64,000 nucleotides of DNA, taken from the NCBI RefSeq assembly GCF_900100765.1, contig NZ_FNFO01000006.1, positions 62,001-126,000 of the forward strand, written 5' to 3'. The stretch comes from Catalinimonas alkaloidigena (GTDB lineage Bacteria > Bacteroidota > Bacteroidia > Cytophagales > Flexibacteraceae). Numbering within the stretch: position 1 is the stretch's first letter; the number at the start of each line of letters is the position of its first letter. Positions 9,261 to 17,602 of this stretch are shown here, in pieces. Made by a program: the position numbers and the translations under genes. The notes beneath the pieces were generated by a model, which saw only the letters and a list, made by a program, of their open reading frames with translations, was not told where the DNA came from and searched no databases.

Positions 9261-10526
9261 TCAGGTTTTCTGTTTTTTCTTCCGGGCTGCCGGAAACAGA
9301 ATGTTGTTGAGAATGAGGCGGTAGCCCGGCGAGTTGGGGTGCAGGTTCAGGTCGGTCGGCGGATCGCCCACGTGGTGCTGGTAATCTTCCGGATCGTGTC
9401 CGCCGTAAAACGTCCAGAATCCTTTGCCGATGGTGCCGTGGATGTAGCGCGCCTCGTGGGCGGCTTTGGTTTCGCCCATCACTAGCACATCCGATTTGAT
9501 CAGACGCTTTTTGAACGCCGTGGTCTGACCCATAAAGCCTTTGACGACCCGTTCGTGGTTCTGTGTCAGCATGGTGGGAATGGGGTCCCATTTGGCCGAA
9601 AACTGAAAGAGCGTGAAGAAGTCGTTGCGTTCGTTCATCGCTCCCCGGTCCATCATCTGATTGTCGATCGTGGAGTACTCATACTCGCGCCAGTCCATGC
9701 TGATCTGGAAGTTTTCAAAGGCAAACGTGTTGGTGAAGTCCAGCTTGCTTTGCGCGGCCGGATCGGCCGGATCGCCGTCGTACATCGATTCGCAGATGTC
9801 GACTCCGTCGGCCGCCAGGGCGATGTCGTACGTATCGGTCGCCGAACACATCGCGAACATAAACCCGCCGCCCATGCAGAACTCGCGGATCTTTTTTACC
9901 ACCGCCAGTTTCATTTGCGATACCTTATTATACCCGTGCTTGGCGGCCATGGCCTCGGCATCGCGCTGCTGCGCAATGTACCAGGGTTGGTTGTGGAACG
10001 ACTGGTAGAATTTACCGTACTGGCCCGTAAAGTCCTCGTGGTGGAGGTGCAGCCAGTCGTATTTGGGAAGCTCGCCGTACAACACTTCGTCGTCGTAAAC
10101 TACGTCGTACGGAATTTCGGCGTAGGTCAGCACCAGCGTCACGGCGTCGTCCCAGGGTTGGTTGCCTTTGGGAGAATAGACCGCTACTTTCGGCGCTTTG
10201 TCCAGTTTCATCAGGTCCATGTTGACGTCCGGGCTGCTGATTTCGTCCGCAATCTGCTGGTGCTGCGCGTCGGAAATCACCTGGTAACTTACTCCCCTGA
10301 CAATCAGCTCGTTTTCGATCGGCGTCATGTGCGGAAACATAAAGCTGCCGCCCCGGTAATTGAGCAGCCATTCGGCCGAGACATCCTGCGAAAGCACCCA
10401 GTAGGTAATGCCGTACGCCTTCAGGTGGTTGGTTTGCGACTCGTCCATCGGGACCAGCAGGTAATTGGCCTTCAGACCAGGGAGGCTACTGCCCATCAAC
10501 AGCAGCAAAAACAAAAATCTATGCAT
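9261..10526 (-). CDS. secreted protein with a class I glutamine amidotransferase-like (GATase1/DJ-1-type) domain
   Basis: The product has 421 residues. Residues 1-20 are a clear signal peptide (MHRFLFLLLLMGSSLPGLKA), so the protein is exported. From about residue 110 there is an alpha/beta unit (APKVAVYSPKGNQPWDD, then DWLHLHHEDF). A tight turn follows around GGGFMFAMCSATDTYD, which looks like the nucleophile elbow of the GATase1 fold with Cys as the candidate nucleophile. The C-terminal part is rich in His and aromatic residues (FYGGHDPEDYQHHVGD). As I recall, Bacteroidetes homologues carry the label 'asparagine synthetase B', but I see no ATP-pyrophosphatase domain, so that name is unlikely to describe the activity. 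It has its own terminator. The biochemical role is unknown. Confidence 0.75.
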   Translation of the reverse strand: MHRFLFLLLLMGSSLPGLKANYLLVPMDESQTNHLKAYGITYWVLSQDVSAEWLLNYRGGSFMFPHMTPIENELIVRGVSYQVISDAQHQQIADEISSPDVNMDLMKLDKAPKVAVYSPKGNQPWDDAVTLVLTYAEIPYDVVYDDEVLYGELPKYDWLHLHHEDFTGQYGKFYQSFHNQPWYIAQQRDAEAMAAKHGYNKVSQMKLAVVKKIREFCMGGGFMFAMCSATDTYDIALAADGVDICESMYDGDPADPAAQSKLDFTNTFAFENFQISMDWREYEYSTIDNQMMDRGAMNERNDFFTLFQFSAKWDPIPTMLTQNHERVVKGFMGQTTAFKKRLIKSDVLVMGETKAAHEARYIHGTIGKGFWTFYGGHDPEDYQHHVGDPPTDLNLHPNSPGYRLILNNILFPAARKKKQKT

Positions 10527-10745
10527 CGTGTCAGAGTGATTCAGGTAGCTTTAAGTTACACAAACTCAACCAATAATAAAGCCACCGCGTGGAGGTCTTC
10601 CTGTAAGTAAGCAACGCGGGCCGGAAAGGTTTCATTGTAGCGTGCGTACGCTGAACCTGAATATTGACCGGTGATGTAACTTTTGATCATCTTTCCGGCA
10701 TTTGGGGTACCTTTCTGCAAAAGAACCCGCTAGTTTTCGGCTCAG

Positions 10746-11984
10746 ATGAATATCAAAGAAAACATTCAGGAAGGTTTTCGTTCGGTGCGCTCCAACCTGT
10801 TGCGCAGCATCCTGACCGCCCTGATCATCGCCATCGGCATCACGGCACTGGTCGGCATTTTGACCTCGATCGACGGCATTCGCGATTCGGTCAATTCCAA
10901 CTTGTCGCAGTTAGGGGCCAACTCGTTCGAAATCGAAGAGAAAGACTCGCAGAACCGCCGGCAGGGGGGCGTGCAGGAGAAGGTGTACCCGCCGATCAAA
11001 TACGCGGAGGCCAAGCGTTTCCGCACGTTGTTCGCCGACGAGGGCACGGTCAACCTGGTGACGAACGTGACCTTTAACGCCGAACTGAAGCGGGGCTCGA
11101 AAAAAACCAACCCCAACAGTCGCATTACGGGCAGCGACGAAAATTACCTGGATGCCGCTGGTCTTACCCTGGCTTCCGGACGCAACTTCACGCCGCAGGA
11201 GCTGCGCTACGGGGCCAAAGTGGCCATTTTAGGGCAGGAATTGCTCAAGACTCTGTTCGACGAAAACGAAGAGCCGGTGGGAAAGGAACTGCTGATGCTC
11301 GGGACCAAATTCCGGATCATCGGTGTGTTGGAAGAAACCGGAGGCGTTTTTGGTGGCAGCAGTCGCGACCGCATGGCGTTGATTCCGATCGACAACGCTT
11401 CGCAGTTGGCCACCGACCGGGAACTGACCTACGAGCTTACGGTGATGGTGCCCGACCAGCAGCAGCTCGACTACGCACTGAGCGAAGCGACCGGCATGAT
11501 GCGGCAAATCCGCGGCGACCGTCCCGGCGAACCGGAATCGTTCAGCATCGAAAAACGCGAATCGCTTTCCCAATCGCTCGACTCCATTACCGGCATGCTG
11601 CGGCTGGCCGGGTTTGGCATCGGGTTCATTACGCTGCTGGGTGCTTCCATTGGCCTGATGAACATCATGCTGGTATCGGTCACCGAACGGACCCGCGAAA
11701 TTGGCGTGCGCAAAGCGCTGGGGGCTACGCCCCAACGCATCCGGCAACAGTTTCTGATCGAAGCCATTCTGATTTGTGTGCTGGGCGGAAGTCTCGGCAT
11801 TGTGCTGGGCATCGGCATCGGTAACCTGGTGGCGAGCCTGGTCGGAATGCAGTCGTTTCTGGTACCGTGGGGCTGGATTCTCCTGTCCTTCGTGATTTGC
11901 GTGGGCGTGGGCCTGTTGTCCGGGTATTACCCCGCCTGGAAAGCCTCGCGGTTAGATCCGATCGAATCGCTCCGCTACGAATAA
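10746..11984 (+). CDS. ABC transporter permease, MacB/FtsX type
   Basis: This 412-residue inner-membrane protein has the MacB architecture. One N-terminal membrane segment (residues 20-40, [19 protein letters not shown]) is followed by a periplasmic MacB-type domain to about residue 280. A C-terminal FtsX domain has three membrane segments and the family signature [20 protein letters not shown]. Such permeases work with an ATPase to export peptides or lipoproteins or to drive envelope machinery. No ATPase or membrane-fusion partner gene is next to it, so the partners must be encoded elsewhere. A weak TACCTTTC box lies about 28 bases ahead of the start. Confidence 0.9.
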   Translation: MNIKENIQEGFRSVRSNLLRSILTALIIAIGITALVGILTSIDGIRDSVNSNLSQLGANSFEIEEKDSQNRRQGGVQEKVYPPIKYAEAKRFRTLFADEGTVNLVTNVTFNAELKRGSKKTNPNSRITGSDENYLDAAGLTLASGRNFTPQELRYGAKVAILGQELLKTLFDENEEPVGKELLMLGTKFRIIGVLEETGGVFGGSSRDRMALIPIDNASQLATDRELTYELTVMVPDQQQLDYALSEATGMMRQIRGDRPGEPESFSIEKRESLSQSLDSITGMLRLAGFGIGFITLLGASIGLMNIMLVSVTERTREIGVRKALGATPQRIRQQFLIEAILICVLGGSLGIVLGIGIGNLVASLVGMQSFLVPWGWILLSFVICVGVGLLSGYYPAWKASRLDPIESLRYE

Positions 11985-12048
11985 GCTACCATTCACCGTG
12001 CGATTTCTCGATTTCACATAAAAAAAAGAAAAAAAAATATAGAATCGT

Positions 12049-12056
12049 TACATTTG
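12049..12056 (+). promoter_or_regulatory. Bacteroidetes -7 box upstream of the 12097 gene
   Basis: TACATTTG matches TAnnTTTG exactly, 40 bases before the ATG, and follows an A-rich tract (12020-12038) that could act as an upstream element. No clear -33 box is seen. Confidence 0.5.
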
Positions 12057-12096
12057 TTCTAAATCAAGATTAAATTATCTTTTTTAAGAACAAGCG

Positions 12097-12876
12097 ATGA
12101 AGCCACTCTACTATATTTTCCTGATGCTGGGTCTGGCCCAGGTTGCTCAAGCCGGCGAATTAGTCATTTCAGGCGCTTATACAGGCAAAAACCTGTACGT
12201 ACGGAATCCTTACAACCTGGAAGAAAAGTCGTTCTGCACCCGCGAAGTGTATGTGAACGACCAACTGTGGCTGACAGATGTGCGCGCAAGCGCTTACGAA
12301 ATCGACTTGTCGGCGCACGGATTGACCTCGACCGTACACGTGCGGATCGTACACGGTGGCGACTGTCGTCCTACGGTGGTCAACCCTCAGGTGCTGATGC
12401 AGGAAACCGGTTATCAATTGTCGACTGTGACGCTGGCGCCCGCAGCCATCCGCTGGAACGTTCGGGGCGATCAGCCGGAGGCACTCTACTTCGTTGAAAA
12501 ACAGGTGCAGGAGAAATGGGTGGTGATTTCGCCGGCCATCGCCAGTGCCGGGCAGGCCAGCGCCATGCACTATTCCACGGAAGTAGCCCATGCTGCCGGC
12601 GAAAATACCTACCGCATCAAGGCGTTGCTGAAAAGCGGAGCGGTCCATTACTCGCCCGTCGCGACGTTCACGAACGAAGCCGCACCCGTGCACTTTTCGA
12701 CCCGCCGGGTGAAAAACGCCATCGAACTTTCGCGGGCCAGTGCCTTCGAAGTACTCGATGCCTATGGCGCGTCGATGTTGAAAGGAGAGGGGACACAGGT
12801 GGACATCAGTACCCTGACGCCCGGCCAGTACTTTTTAAGCGTCGACGATCAGGTCGAGGCCTTCAACGTTCGTTGA
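12097..12876 (+). CDS. secreted protein with a type IX secretion-like C-terminal domain
   Basis: The product has 259 residues. Residues 1-18 are a signal peptide (MKPLYYIFLMLGLAQVAQ) cut near AQAG. The middle region is beta-rich and resembles two immunoglobulin-like or fibronectin-like units. The last 50 residues have the pattern FEVLDAYGASMLKG ... VDISTLTPGQYFLSV, which closely follows the Bacteroidetes type IX sorting domain (strand, D-x-x-G turn, IDxSxLxxGxYFV strand), although the final basic residues are reduced. The protein is probably surface-exposed or secreted. No enzymatic motif is visible. Its stop codon directly abuts that of convergent mtaB with no gap. Confidence 0.7.
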   Translation: MKPLYYIFLMLGLAQVAQAGELVISGAYTGKNLYVRNPYNLEEKSFCTREVYVNDQLWLTDVRASAYEIDLSAHGLTSTVHVRIVHGGDCRPTVVNPQVLMQETGYQLSTVTLAPAAIRWNVRGDQPEALYFVEKQVQEKWVVISPAIASAGQASAMHYSTEVAHAAGENTYRIKALLKSGAVHYSPVATFTNEAAPVHFSTRRVKNAIELSRASAFEVLDAYGASMLKGEGTQVDISTLTPGQYFLSVDDQVEAFNVR

Positions 12877-14202
12877 TTACGAGTGCACAAGGGGTTGGAA
12901 TTCAGGCTCGGTTACTTCCATAAACCCTTCGGCGTTGATGCCGGTCAGGTGTACCGTTTTAATTTCATTGATCAGCAGAGGATCGTACTTGGCCTGAACG
13001 CGCACGTAGTTTTCGGTAAAACCGTGCATGGAACCGTCTTCCACGTCGGCCTCGAAAAGCACCTGCCGCACGGAACCTACCTGCGACTCGTAAAAATGAC
13101 GTCGCTTTTTATCCGATAAAATGTGGAGCATGCGGGAGCGCTCGGCCCGAACGGCGGCCGGGACCGGTTGCTCAAACTGAACAGCCAGCGTGTTGGGCCG
13201 TTCCGAATAGGTAAAGACGTGCAGGTACGAAATGTCCAGTTCGTTCAGAAACTGGTACGTTTCGCGGAAATCTTCATCGGTTTCGCCCGGAAAGCCGACG
13301 ATCACGTCCACACCGATGCAGGCGTGTGGCATGCGTTCTTTGATGTGCGCCACCCGCGCGGCGTATAACTCCCGACGGTAGCGACGCCGCATCAGGCCCA
13401 GAATCCGGTTGCTGCCCGACTGAAGCGGAATGTGGAAGTGAGGCACAAAGCGTTGTGATTCCGCCACAAAGTCGATGATGTCGTGGTGCAGCAGGTTGGG
13501 CTCGATCGACGAGATCCGGATGCGTTCCAGCCCTTCGACCTCATCCAGCGCACGGGCCAGTTCAATAAATCGCCCCTGCCGTTTGCCGTCGATGATTCCC
13601 CAGTCGCCGGTGTTGACGCCCGTCAACACAATCTCTTTTACTCCGGAAGCAACGATGTCTTGCGCCGACGCCACCAGGTGGTCGAGCGTATCGCTGCGGC
13701 TTTTGCCCCGCGCCAGCGGAATTGTACAGAAGCTGCATCCGTAGTCGCACCCGTCCTGCACTTTCAGGAACGTGCGGGTGCGATCGTTCAGCGAATACGA
13801 GGCGTGAAACTGACGTGCTTCGCTCACTTCGCTGGCCAGTACCTGTGGGGTTTGGGCGCGGGTGAGGTCTTCGAGGTGGTCGAGCAGACGGAACTTCTCG
13901 GCGGCTCCCAGCACAGCATTCACTCCAGGAATTTCTGCAATTTCGCGCGGTTTCAGCTGGGCATAACACCCTACAATCACCACCAGTGCATCGGGGGCAT
14001 GGCGGCGCGCTTCGCGAACCACTTTCCGGCATTTTTTGTCGGCGTTGTCGGTCACCGAGCACGTATTGATGACGTACACATCGGGGTGTTCCTGAAAGCC
14101 AACGCGCTGAAAACCACGTTCTTCCATCTGCCGCGCAATGGTCGACGTTTCCGAGTAGTTGAGTTTACAGCCCAGCGTATAAAAAGCCACTTTCCGGTTC
14201 AT
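12877..14202 (-). CDS. mtaB: tRNA (t6A37) methylthiotransferase
   Basis: The start is placed at MNRKVAFYTLGCKLNY (ATG at 14202), which aligns with the family N-terminus; this gives 441 residues. The enzyme is a radical-SAM methylthiotransferase that turns t6A37 into ms2t6A37 in tRNAs reading ANN codons. The N-terminal domain carries three cluster cysteines (TLGCKLN, NTCSVTD, VGCYAQ). The radical SAM motif CxxxCxxC is seen as GCDYGCSFCTIPLARGKSRS, and a TRAM domain ends the protein. MiaB is the alternative paralogue, but the LGCKLNYSE start favours MtaB. An exact TACCTTTG box ends only 4 bases before this ATG, which supports the start and implies an almost leaderless mRNA. Confidence 0.93.
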   Translation of the reverse strand: MNRKVAFYTLGCKLNYSETSTIARQMEERGFQRVGFQEHPDVYVINTCSVTDNADKKCRKVVREARRHAPDALVVIVGCYAQLKPREIAEIPGVNAVLGAAEKFRLLDHLEDLTRAQTPQVLASEVSEARQFHASYSLNDRTRTFLKVQDGCDYGCSFCTIPLARGKSRSDTLDHLVASAQDIVASGVKEIVLTGVNTGDWGIIDGKRQGRFIELARALDEVEGLERIRISSIEPNLLHHDIIDFVAESQRFVPHFHIPLQSGSNRILGLMRRRYRRELYAARVAHIKERMPHACIGVDVIVGFPGETDEDFRETYQFLNELDISYLHVFTYSERPNTLAVQFEQPVPAAVRAERSRMLHILSDKKRRHFYESQVGSVRQVLFEADVEDGSMHGFTENYVRVQAKYDPLLINEIKTVHLTGINAEGFMEVTEPEFQPLVHS

Positions 14203-14206
14203 AGTA

Positions 14207-14214
14207 CAAAGGTA
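14207..14214 (-). promoter_or_regulatory. -7 box abutting the mtaB start
   Basis: TACCTTTG on the minus strand matches TAnnTTTG exactly and ends 4 bases before the mtaB ATG, so transcription would start at or within a few bases of the start codon. Confidence 0.55.
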
Positions 14215-14218
14215 ACGC

Positions 14219-14252
14219 AAAAAGGGCATCTCTTCACAAGGAAGAGACGCCC
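14219..14252 (-). terminator. terminator of the outer-membrane barrel gene
   Basis: On the minus strand GGGCGTCTCTTC pairs with GAAGAGATGCCC (one G-U pair) around a 5-base loop and is followed by five T residues. It lies 26 bases past the stop of the barrel gene and just upstream of the mtaB promoter. Confidence 0.88.
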
Positions 14253-14278
14253 CATCAAAATGGCCTACCAATGGAGAA

Positions 14279-15355
14279 TTAGAAGCCGTAGACGACGCCT
14301 ACCAGAACCTGGGAGGCACTTTTGCTATCGAAGCCCGCTTCGCTGTTCATGATATCAGCCGAGCTATAGAAAACATTTTGATCGGAACCGTCGAAACGGA
14401 ATTCCGGAATGATGGTCAGCGGACCCGCCTTGACGTTCGCTGAAAGGGTAATGGAGTTGTACGACGGATTTTCAAGTGTTGTACCGCCCTCTTCCAGATC
14501 TTTCCACTTGAAGTGTTCGAAGCGAAGCCCCAGCCCGAAACTTTCGGTGAGTGCTACCTGTGGGTAAAGCGCCACGCCATAAAACCCTTTGGTCGTGTTG
14601 TCGCTTGCGGCCGCGTCGCTCAACGTCAGGCTGGCGGCGTTCAGGCCCAGGTAGAAGGCATCCGTAATCTGATATCCGGTGGTCAGGTCGATCTCGGTTC
14701 CGTAGCCGTAGGCCGTTCCACCCGTGATCAGGTTCAGGTACGCATCCCATCCGTCGACGGGCGAGAGGTACAGCTGCGCGCCGAAGTCGGAAAGACCATC
14801 CAGATCCTGGTACACGTTCCAGTCGTTGAAGAGGCCGACCATCAGCCCCACCCGGTCCGAAATTGCCAGGTCCACTTTCACCCCGGCGTTCTGGAACGGA
14901 CCGTTGGTAAACATGCGGCTGGTCGAATAGTTGTAGTTCCCGGTCGGGGAGATCACCTCGTAACCCACGAAGGTGCCCATATAGCCCGCCGTGATCGAAA
15001 CCATGTCGGTTACCGCATAAGAAGCGTACAGATTCTGGATATGAAACGAATTGTTATCGACGCCTGAGTTCGGAATGGACTGGTACTGCCCGCGCGGGCC
15101 AAACGCTACTTCACCGACGAAGGTGGCTTTACCCACCGTTTTCGATAAAGCAATATCAATCATCCCAATAGAGATGGAATTGTTTTCATCGGCGAAACTC
15201 GTTTCAATGTTAGGAACGCCTGCAAAATCAGCCTTGTAATACAGGTCGACCGAGCCCGAGATCTCCAGAGGAGACGTGGAGGTAGAGTCCTGTGCCTGGG
15301 CAAGGCCGGTCGTAAGGGCCGTGAGGCAGAGTAAACCGATAGATTTTTTAATCAT
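14279..15355 (-). CDS. outer-membrane beta-barrel protein (porin-like), next to the ammonium channel gene
   Basis: The start at MIKKSIGLL (ATG at 15355) gives 358 residues with a signal peptide at 1-21 cut after AQA. The rest is amphipathic beta structure with alternating polar and aromatic residues (SGSVDLYYKADF, ASYAVTDMVSITAGYMG) and ends in an aromatic residue (VLVGVVYGF), as expected for BamA-assembled barrels. It resembles the Bacteroidetes porin family often found near amt genes. It follows glnK and amtB on the same strand, but a hairpin at 15457-15486 lies in between, so it may be read through only partly or have its own promoter. A role in admitting nitrogen compounds across the outer membrane is inferred from position only. 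Confidence 0.82.
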   Translation of the reverse strand: MIKKSIGLLCLTALTTGLAQAQDSTSTSPLEISGSVDLYYKADFAGVPNIETSFADENNSISIGMIDIALSKTVGKATFVGEVAFGPRGQYQSIPNSGVDNNSFHIQNLYASYAVTDMVSITAGYMGTFVGYEVISPTGNYNYSTSRMFTNGPFQNAGVKVDLAISDRVGLMVGLFNDWNVYQDLDGLSDFGAQLYLSPVDGWDAYLNLITGGTAYGYGTEIDLTTGYQITDAFYLGLNAASLTLSDAAASDNTTKGFYGVALYPQVALTESFGLGLRFEHFKWKDLEEGGTTLENPSYNSITLSANVKAGPLTIIPEFRFDGSDQNVFYSSADIMNSEAGFDSKSASQVLVGVVYGF

Positions 15356-15456
15356 GTGTGAAGTGATTAGGTAGTAGTTAGGGTAAGAGTGTAGTGTACA
15401 GCGCATGCAAAGGCGCATGGCTTGGCGTAATGGACACGAAATGCAACAAGGGGGTT

Positions 15457-15486
15457 AAAAGGTCCCGACGCGTTTGCGTCGAGACC
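15457..15486 (-). terminator. hairpin between amtB and the barrel gene
   Basis: On the minus strand GGTCTCGACGC-AAAC-GCGTCGGGACC forms an 11-bp stem with one G-U pair and is followed by TTTTAA. It ends amtB and may attenuate read-through into the barrel gene. Confidence 0.8.
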
Positions 15487-15514
15487 ATCACAGTGACGTG
15501 TGAAGAGAGGGGGC

Positions 15515-16876
15515 TTATTGGTACACCTGTACTTCGCTGGCCATCGGCGTTGTGTAAGCCGACATGCCGTGTTCGAAGACGTCGAGACCTTCGGTTTCTT
15601 CTTGTTTGGAAACCCGGATGCCCATGGTTTTGCTCAGCACGAAGAAGATAACGTACGCAGATACGAACGAGAAGGCTCCCGCCGCAGCTACGCCGATCAA
15701 CTGGCTGATGAACTGGTTCCAGCCGGCCATGGCACCGAAAATGCCGACCGCCAGGGTACCGAAGATACCGCACACCAGGTGTACAGACAGCGCACCGACC
15801 GGATCGTCGATTTTAGCACGGTCGAAGAAAATAACTGCCACAACCACCAGGCCACCCGAGATCACGCCGATCAGAACGGCGTCGAGCACACCCATTTGGT
15901 CCGCGCCGGCCGTAATGCCAACCAGACCACCCAGGATGCCGTTCAGCGTCATGCTGAGGTCGTGTTTCTTGAAGATGATGAACGAAACCAGCATCGCACC
16001 GATGGCACCGGCGGCGGCGGCCAGCGACGTAGTCACCAGTACCAGCGACACCAGCTCAGGATCGGCAGAAAGGACCGAACCTCCGTTAAAGCCAAACCAG
16101 CCCAGCCACAGCAGGAAGACGCCGATCACTGCCAGCGGCATGTTGTGTCCCGGAATCGGGTTGATTTTGCCGTCGACGTATTTGCCGACCCGCGCACCGA
16201 GGATGAGCACCCCGGCCAACGCGCCCCAGCCACCGACCGAGTGTACCAGCGTAGAACCGGCGAAGTCGTAGAAACCGAGGGAATCCAGCCAGCCCGTTCC
16301 CCATTTCCAGCTACCGACGATGGGATACACCAGGCTGACGTAGATCAGTGTGAAGACAATGTACGCTTCCAGCTTGATGCGCTCGGCTACTGCACCCGAT
16401 ACGATGGTAGCGGCTGTGGCAGCAAACATACCCTGGAACAGGAAATCGGTCCAGTACGTGTAGCCCGGGTTGTAGGCAGCCGTGCCACCGCCTTCAGGGA
16501 AAGGAAGGCCGAACCCGGCGAACCCGAAAATGCCGGCGTCGCCTTCGGCGAAACCAGGATACATGAGGTTGAACCCAACCAGCGCATAGGTCAGCAGACC
16601 GATGGCCGGCGTAATGGTGTTTTTAAAGAGAATGTTGACCGTGTTTTTAGAACGAGTCAGTCCGGTTTCGACTCCGGCGAAACCAAGGTGCATGATGAAT
16701 ACCAGGCCGGTAGCCACCATCATCCAGACGTTGTTGACCGTGAACATGGCATCGGCACCTACGTCTTGCGCCGTGGCAGCGGTTGCGGCGGCCGTCGCTA
16801 CCTCCGTTGTAGCTTCAGCGGCCATCACTGCCAGATTGATAGCGCTTGATAATACTTCAAGTACTGCTTTCTCCAT
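15515..16876 (-). CDS. amtB: ammonium channel/transporter
   Basis: This 453-residue inner-membrane protein of the Amt/Rh family conducts ammonium. Eleven helices are expected after an unusual Ala/Thr-rich N-terminus (residues 18-40, about half Ala), which probably contains the cleaved signal. The two pore histidines are recognisable in DFAGSTLVHSVGGWGAL and DPVGALSVHLVCGIFG. The gate region WWxxGF is replaced by GWFGFNGGS-type helices, normal for the family. It lies 224 bases downstream of glnK on the same strand. Its upstream region carries TTGACTTGTTT, also found ahead of glnA. PII normally plugs this channel when nitrogen is sufficient. Confidence 0.95.
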   Translation of the reverse strand: MEKAVLEVLSSAINLAVMAAEATTEVATAAATAATAQDVGADAMFTVNNVWMMVATGLVFIMHLGFAGVETGLTRSKNTVNILFKNTITPAIGLLTYALVGFNLMYPGFAEGDAGIFGFAGFGLPFPEGGGTAAYNPGYTYWTDFLFQGMFAATAATIVSGAVAERIKLEAYIVFTLIYVSLVYPIVGSWKWGTGWLDSLGFYDFAGSTLVHSVGGWGALAGVLILGARVGKYVDGKINPIPGHNMPLAVIGVFLLWLGWFGFNGGSVLSADPELVSLVLVTTSLAAAAGAIGAMLVSFIIFKKHDLSMTLNGILGGLVGITAGADQMGVLDAVLIGVISGGLVVVAVIFFDRAKIDDPVGALSVHLVCGIFGTLAVGIFGAMAGWNQFISQLIGVAAAGAFSFVSAYVIFFVLSKTMGIRVSKQEETEGLDVFEHGMSAYTTPMASEVQVYQ

Positions 16877-16894
16877 TGTAGTAGTAGACTATTG

Positions 16895-16920
16895 TTAAAG
16901 TGAATGAATAAACAAGTCAA
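16895..16920 (-). promoter_or_regulatory. candidate amtB promoter with nitrogen-gene element TTGACTTGTTT
   Basis: The minus strand reads TTGACTTGTTT (16910-16920), 8 bases, then ACTTTAA (16895-16901), about 20 bases before the amtB ATG. The same two blocks with a 10-base spacer occur before glnA (17603-17630). Confidence 0.45.
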
Positions 16921-16998
16921 CAGGGTGAAACCATGCGTTGGGGCACACAGCTTCAGGGGTTTGGTGTAGCGGTACTTGTAGGCTATTCAGATGGGGGA

Positions 16999-17042
16999 TG
17001 CACTTGCGTGCAGTAGGGGTGTTGCCACACGAGCGAGGCAAC
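16999..17042. other. two small hairpins in the glnK-amtB spacer
   Basis: TGCAC-TTGC-GTGCA (16999-17012) and GTTGCC-N10-GGCAAC (17021-17042) lie in the 224-base gap between glnK and amtB. Neither has a T-run, so they look like mRNA structure, perhaps processing or differential stability, rather than terminators. Confidence 0.35.
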
Positions 17043-17100
17043 CGTCAGAACCTGGAGTGGTGGTGGTTCCGCAATCAGAAGGGGGTAAGAAAACGAAAGG

Positions 17101-17439
17101 CTACAGGGCGGCTTCTCCGACTTCGCCGGTCCGGATGCGGATGGCGCTCAGCACGTCGTAGATAAAAACTTTGCCGTCGCCGATGTCGCCCGTCTTGGCA
17201 GAGCTTAAAATTGATTCAACCGCTTTGTCCACCAGATCGTCGGGAACTACAAGCTCCAGCATGATGCGGGGAATGGAGCCGAGGTCGTAATACGCGCCCC
17301 GGTAAAAGCCTTCGGGCGTCTTTTCTTTGCCAACCCCTTTTACTTCGAAGAAGGTGAAATAATCAATGTCGATGCGATGGAGCGCCTCTTTGACGTCATC
17401 AAACTTGGAGGAACGAATGGTTGCCTCAATTTTTTTCAT
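17101..17439 (-). CDS. glnK: PII nitrogen regulatory protein
   Basis: The 112 residues match the PII family. The start is MKKIEATIRSSKFDDVKEAL. The T-loop is GVGKEKTPEGFYRGAYYD with the tyrosine equivalent to Tyr51 (second Y of YRGAYY) retained, and the C-terminal nucleotide-binding part has GDIGDGKVFIYDV. PII trimers sense ATP/ADP and 2-oxoglutarate and control AmtB and glutamine synthetase. Being first in a glnK-amtB unit supports the name glnK over glnB. The adjacent divergent glnA strengthens the nitrogen context. Uridylylation at the loop tyrosine is possible, but the modifying enzyme is not in this window. Confidence 0.95.
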   Translation of the reverse strand: MKKIEATIRSSKFDDVKEALHRIDIDYFTFFEVKGVGKEKTPEGFYRGAYYDLGSIPRIMLELVVPDDLVDKAVESILSSAKTGDIGDGKVFIYDVLSAIRIRTGEVGEAAL

Positions 17440-17482
17440 GCATGTAAGATGTAAGGTGGAAATGTTTCACTATTTCAAGCTA

Positions 17483-17513
17483 CGAACATAGGAGGCGTGA
17501 ATGTAAAAGTCAA
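17483..17513 (-). promoter_or_regulatory. candidate glnK promoter
   Basis: On the minus strand TTGAC (17509-17513), an 18-base spacer and TATGTTCG (17483-17490, one mismatch to TAnnTTTG) lie 44 bases before the glnK ATG. The -33 part extends to TTGACTT, as at amtB and glnA. Confidence 0.5.
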
Positions 17514-17573
17514 CAAATGACTCCAAATTTTTTTCTGGTTTCTCGAATAAACACCTAATTTCCGGAAAATGCC

Positions 17574-17599
17574 TTCCGAAATGAAGATATTTTTCGGAA
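17574..17599. repeat. inverted repeat, possible operator upstream of glnA
   Basis: TTCCGAA (17574-17580) and its reverse complement TTCGGAA (17593-17599) sit 3 bases ahead of the TTGAC of the glnA promoter. With TTTCCGGAAA at 17559-17568 they form a cluster of TTCCG half-sites that a regulator could bind. Confidence 0.45.
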
Positions 17600-17602
17600 T
17601 TA

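Noticed and set aside
16999-17042. Possible riboswitch from two hairpins upstream of amtB
   Set aside because: Stems are short, no conserved aptamer core is visible and no T-run follows; listed only as hairpins.
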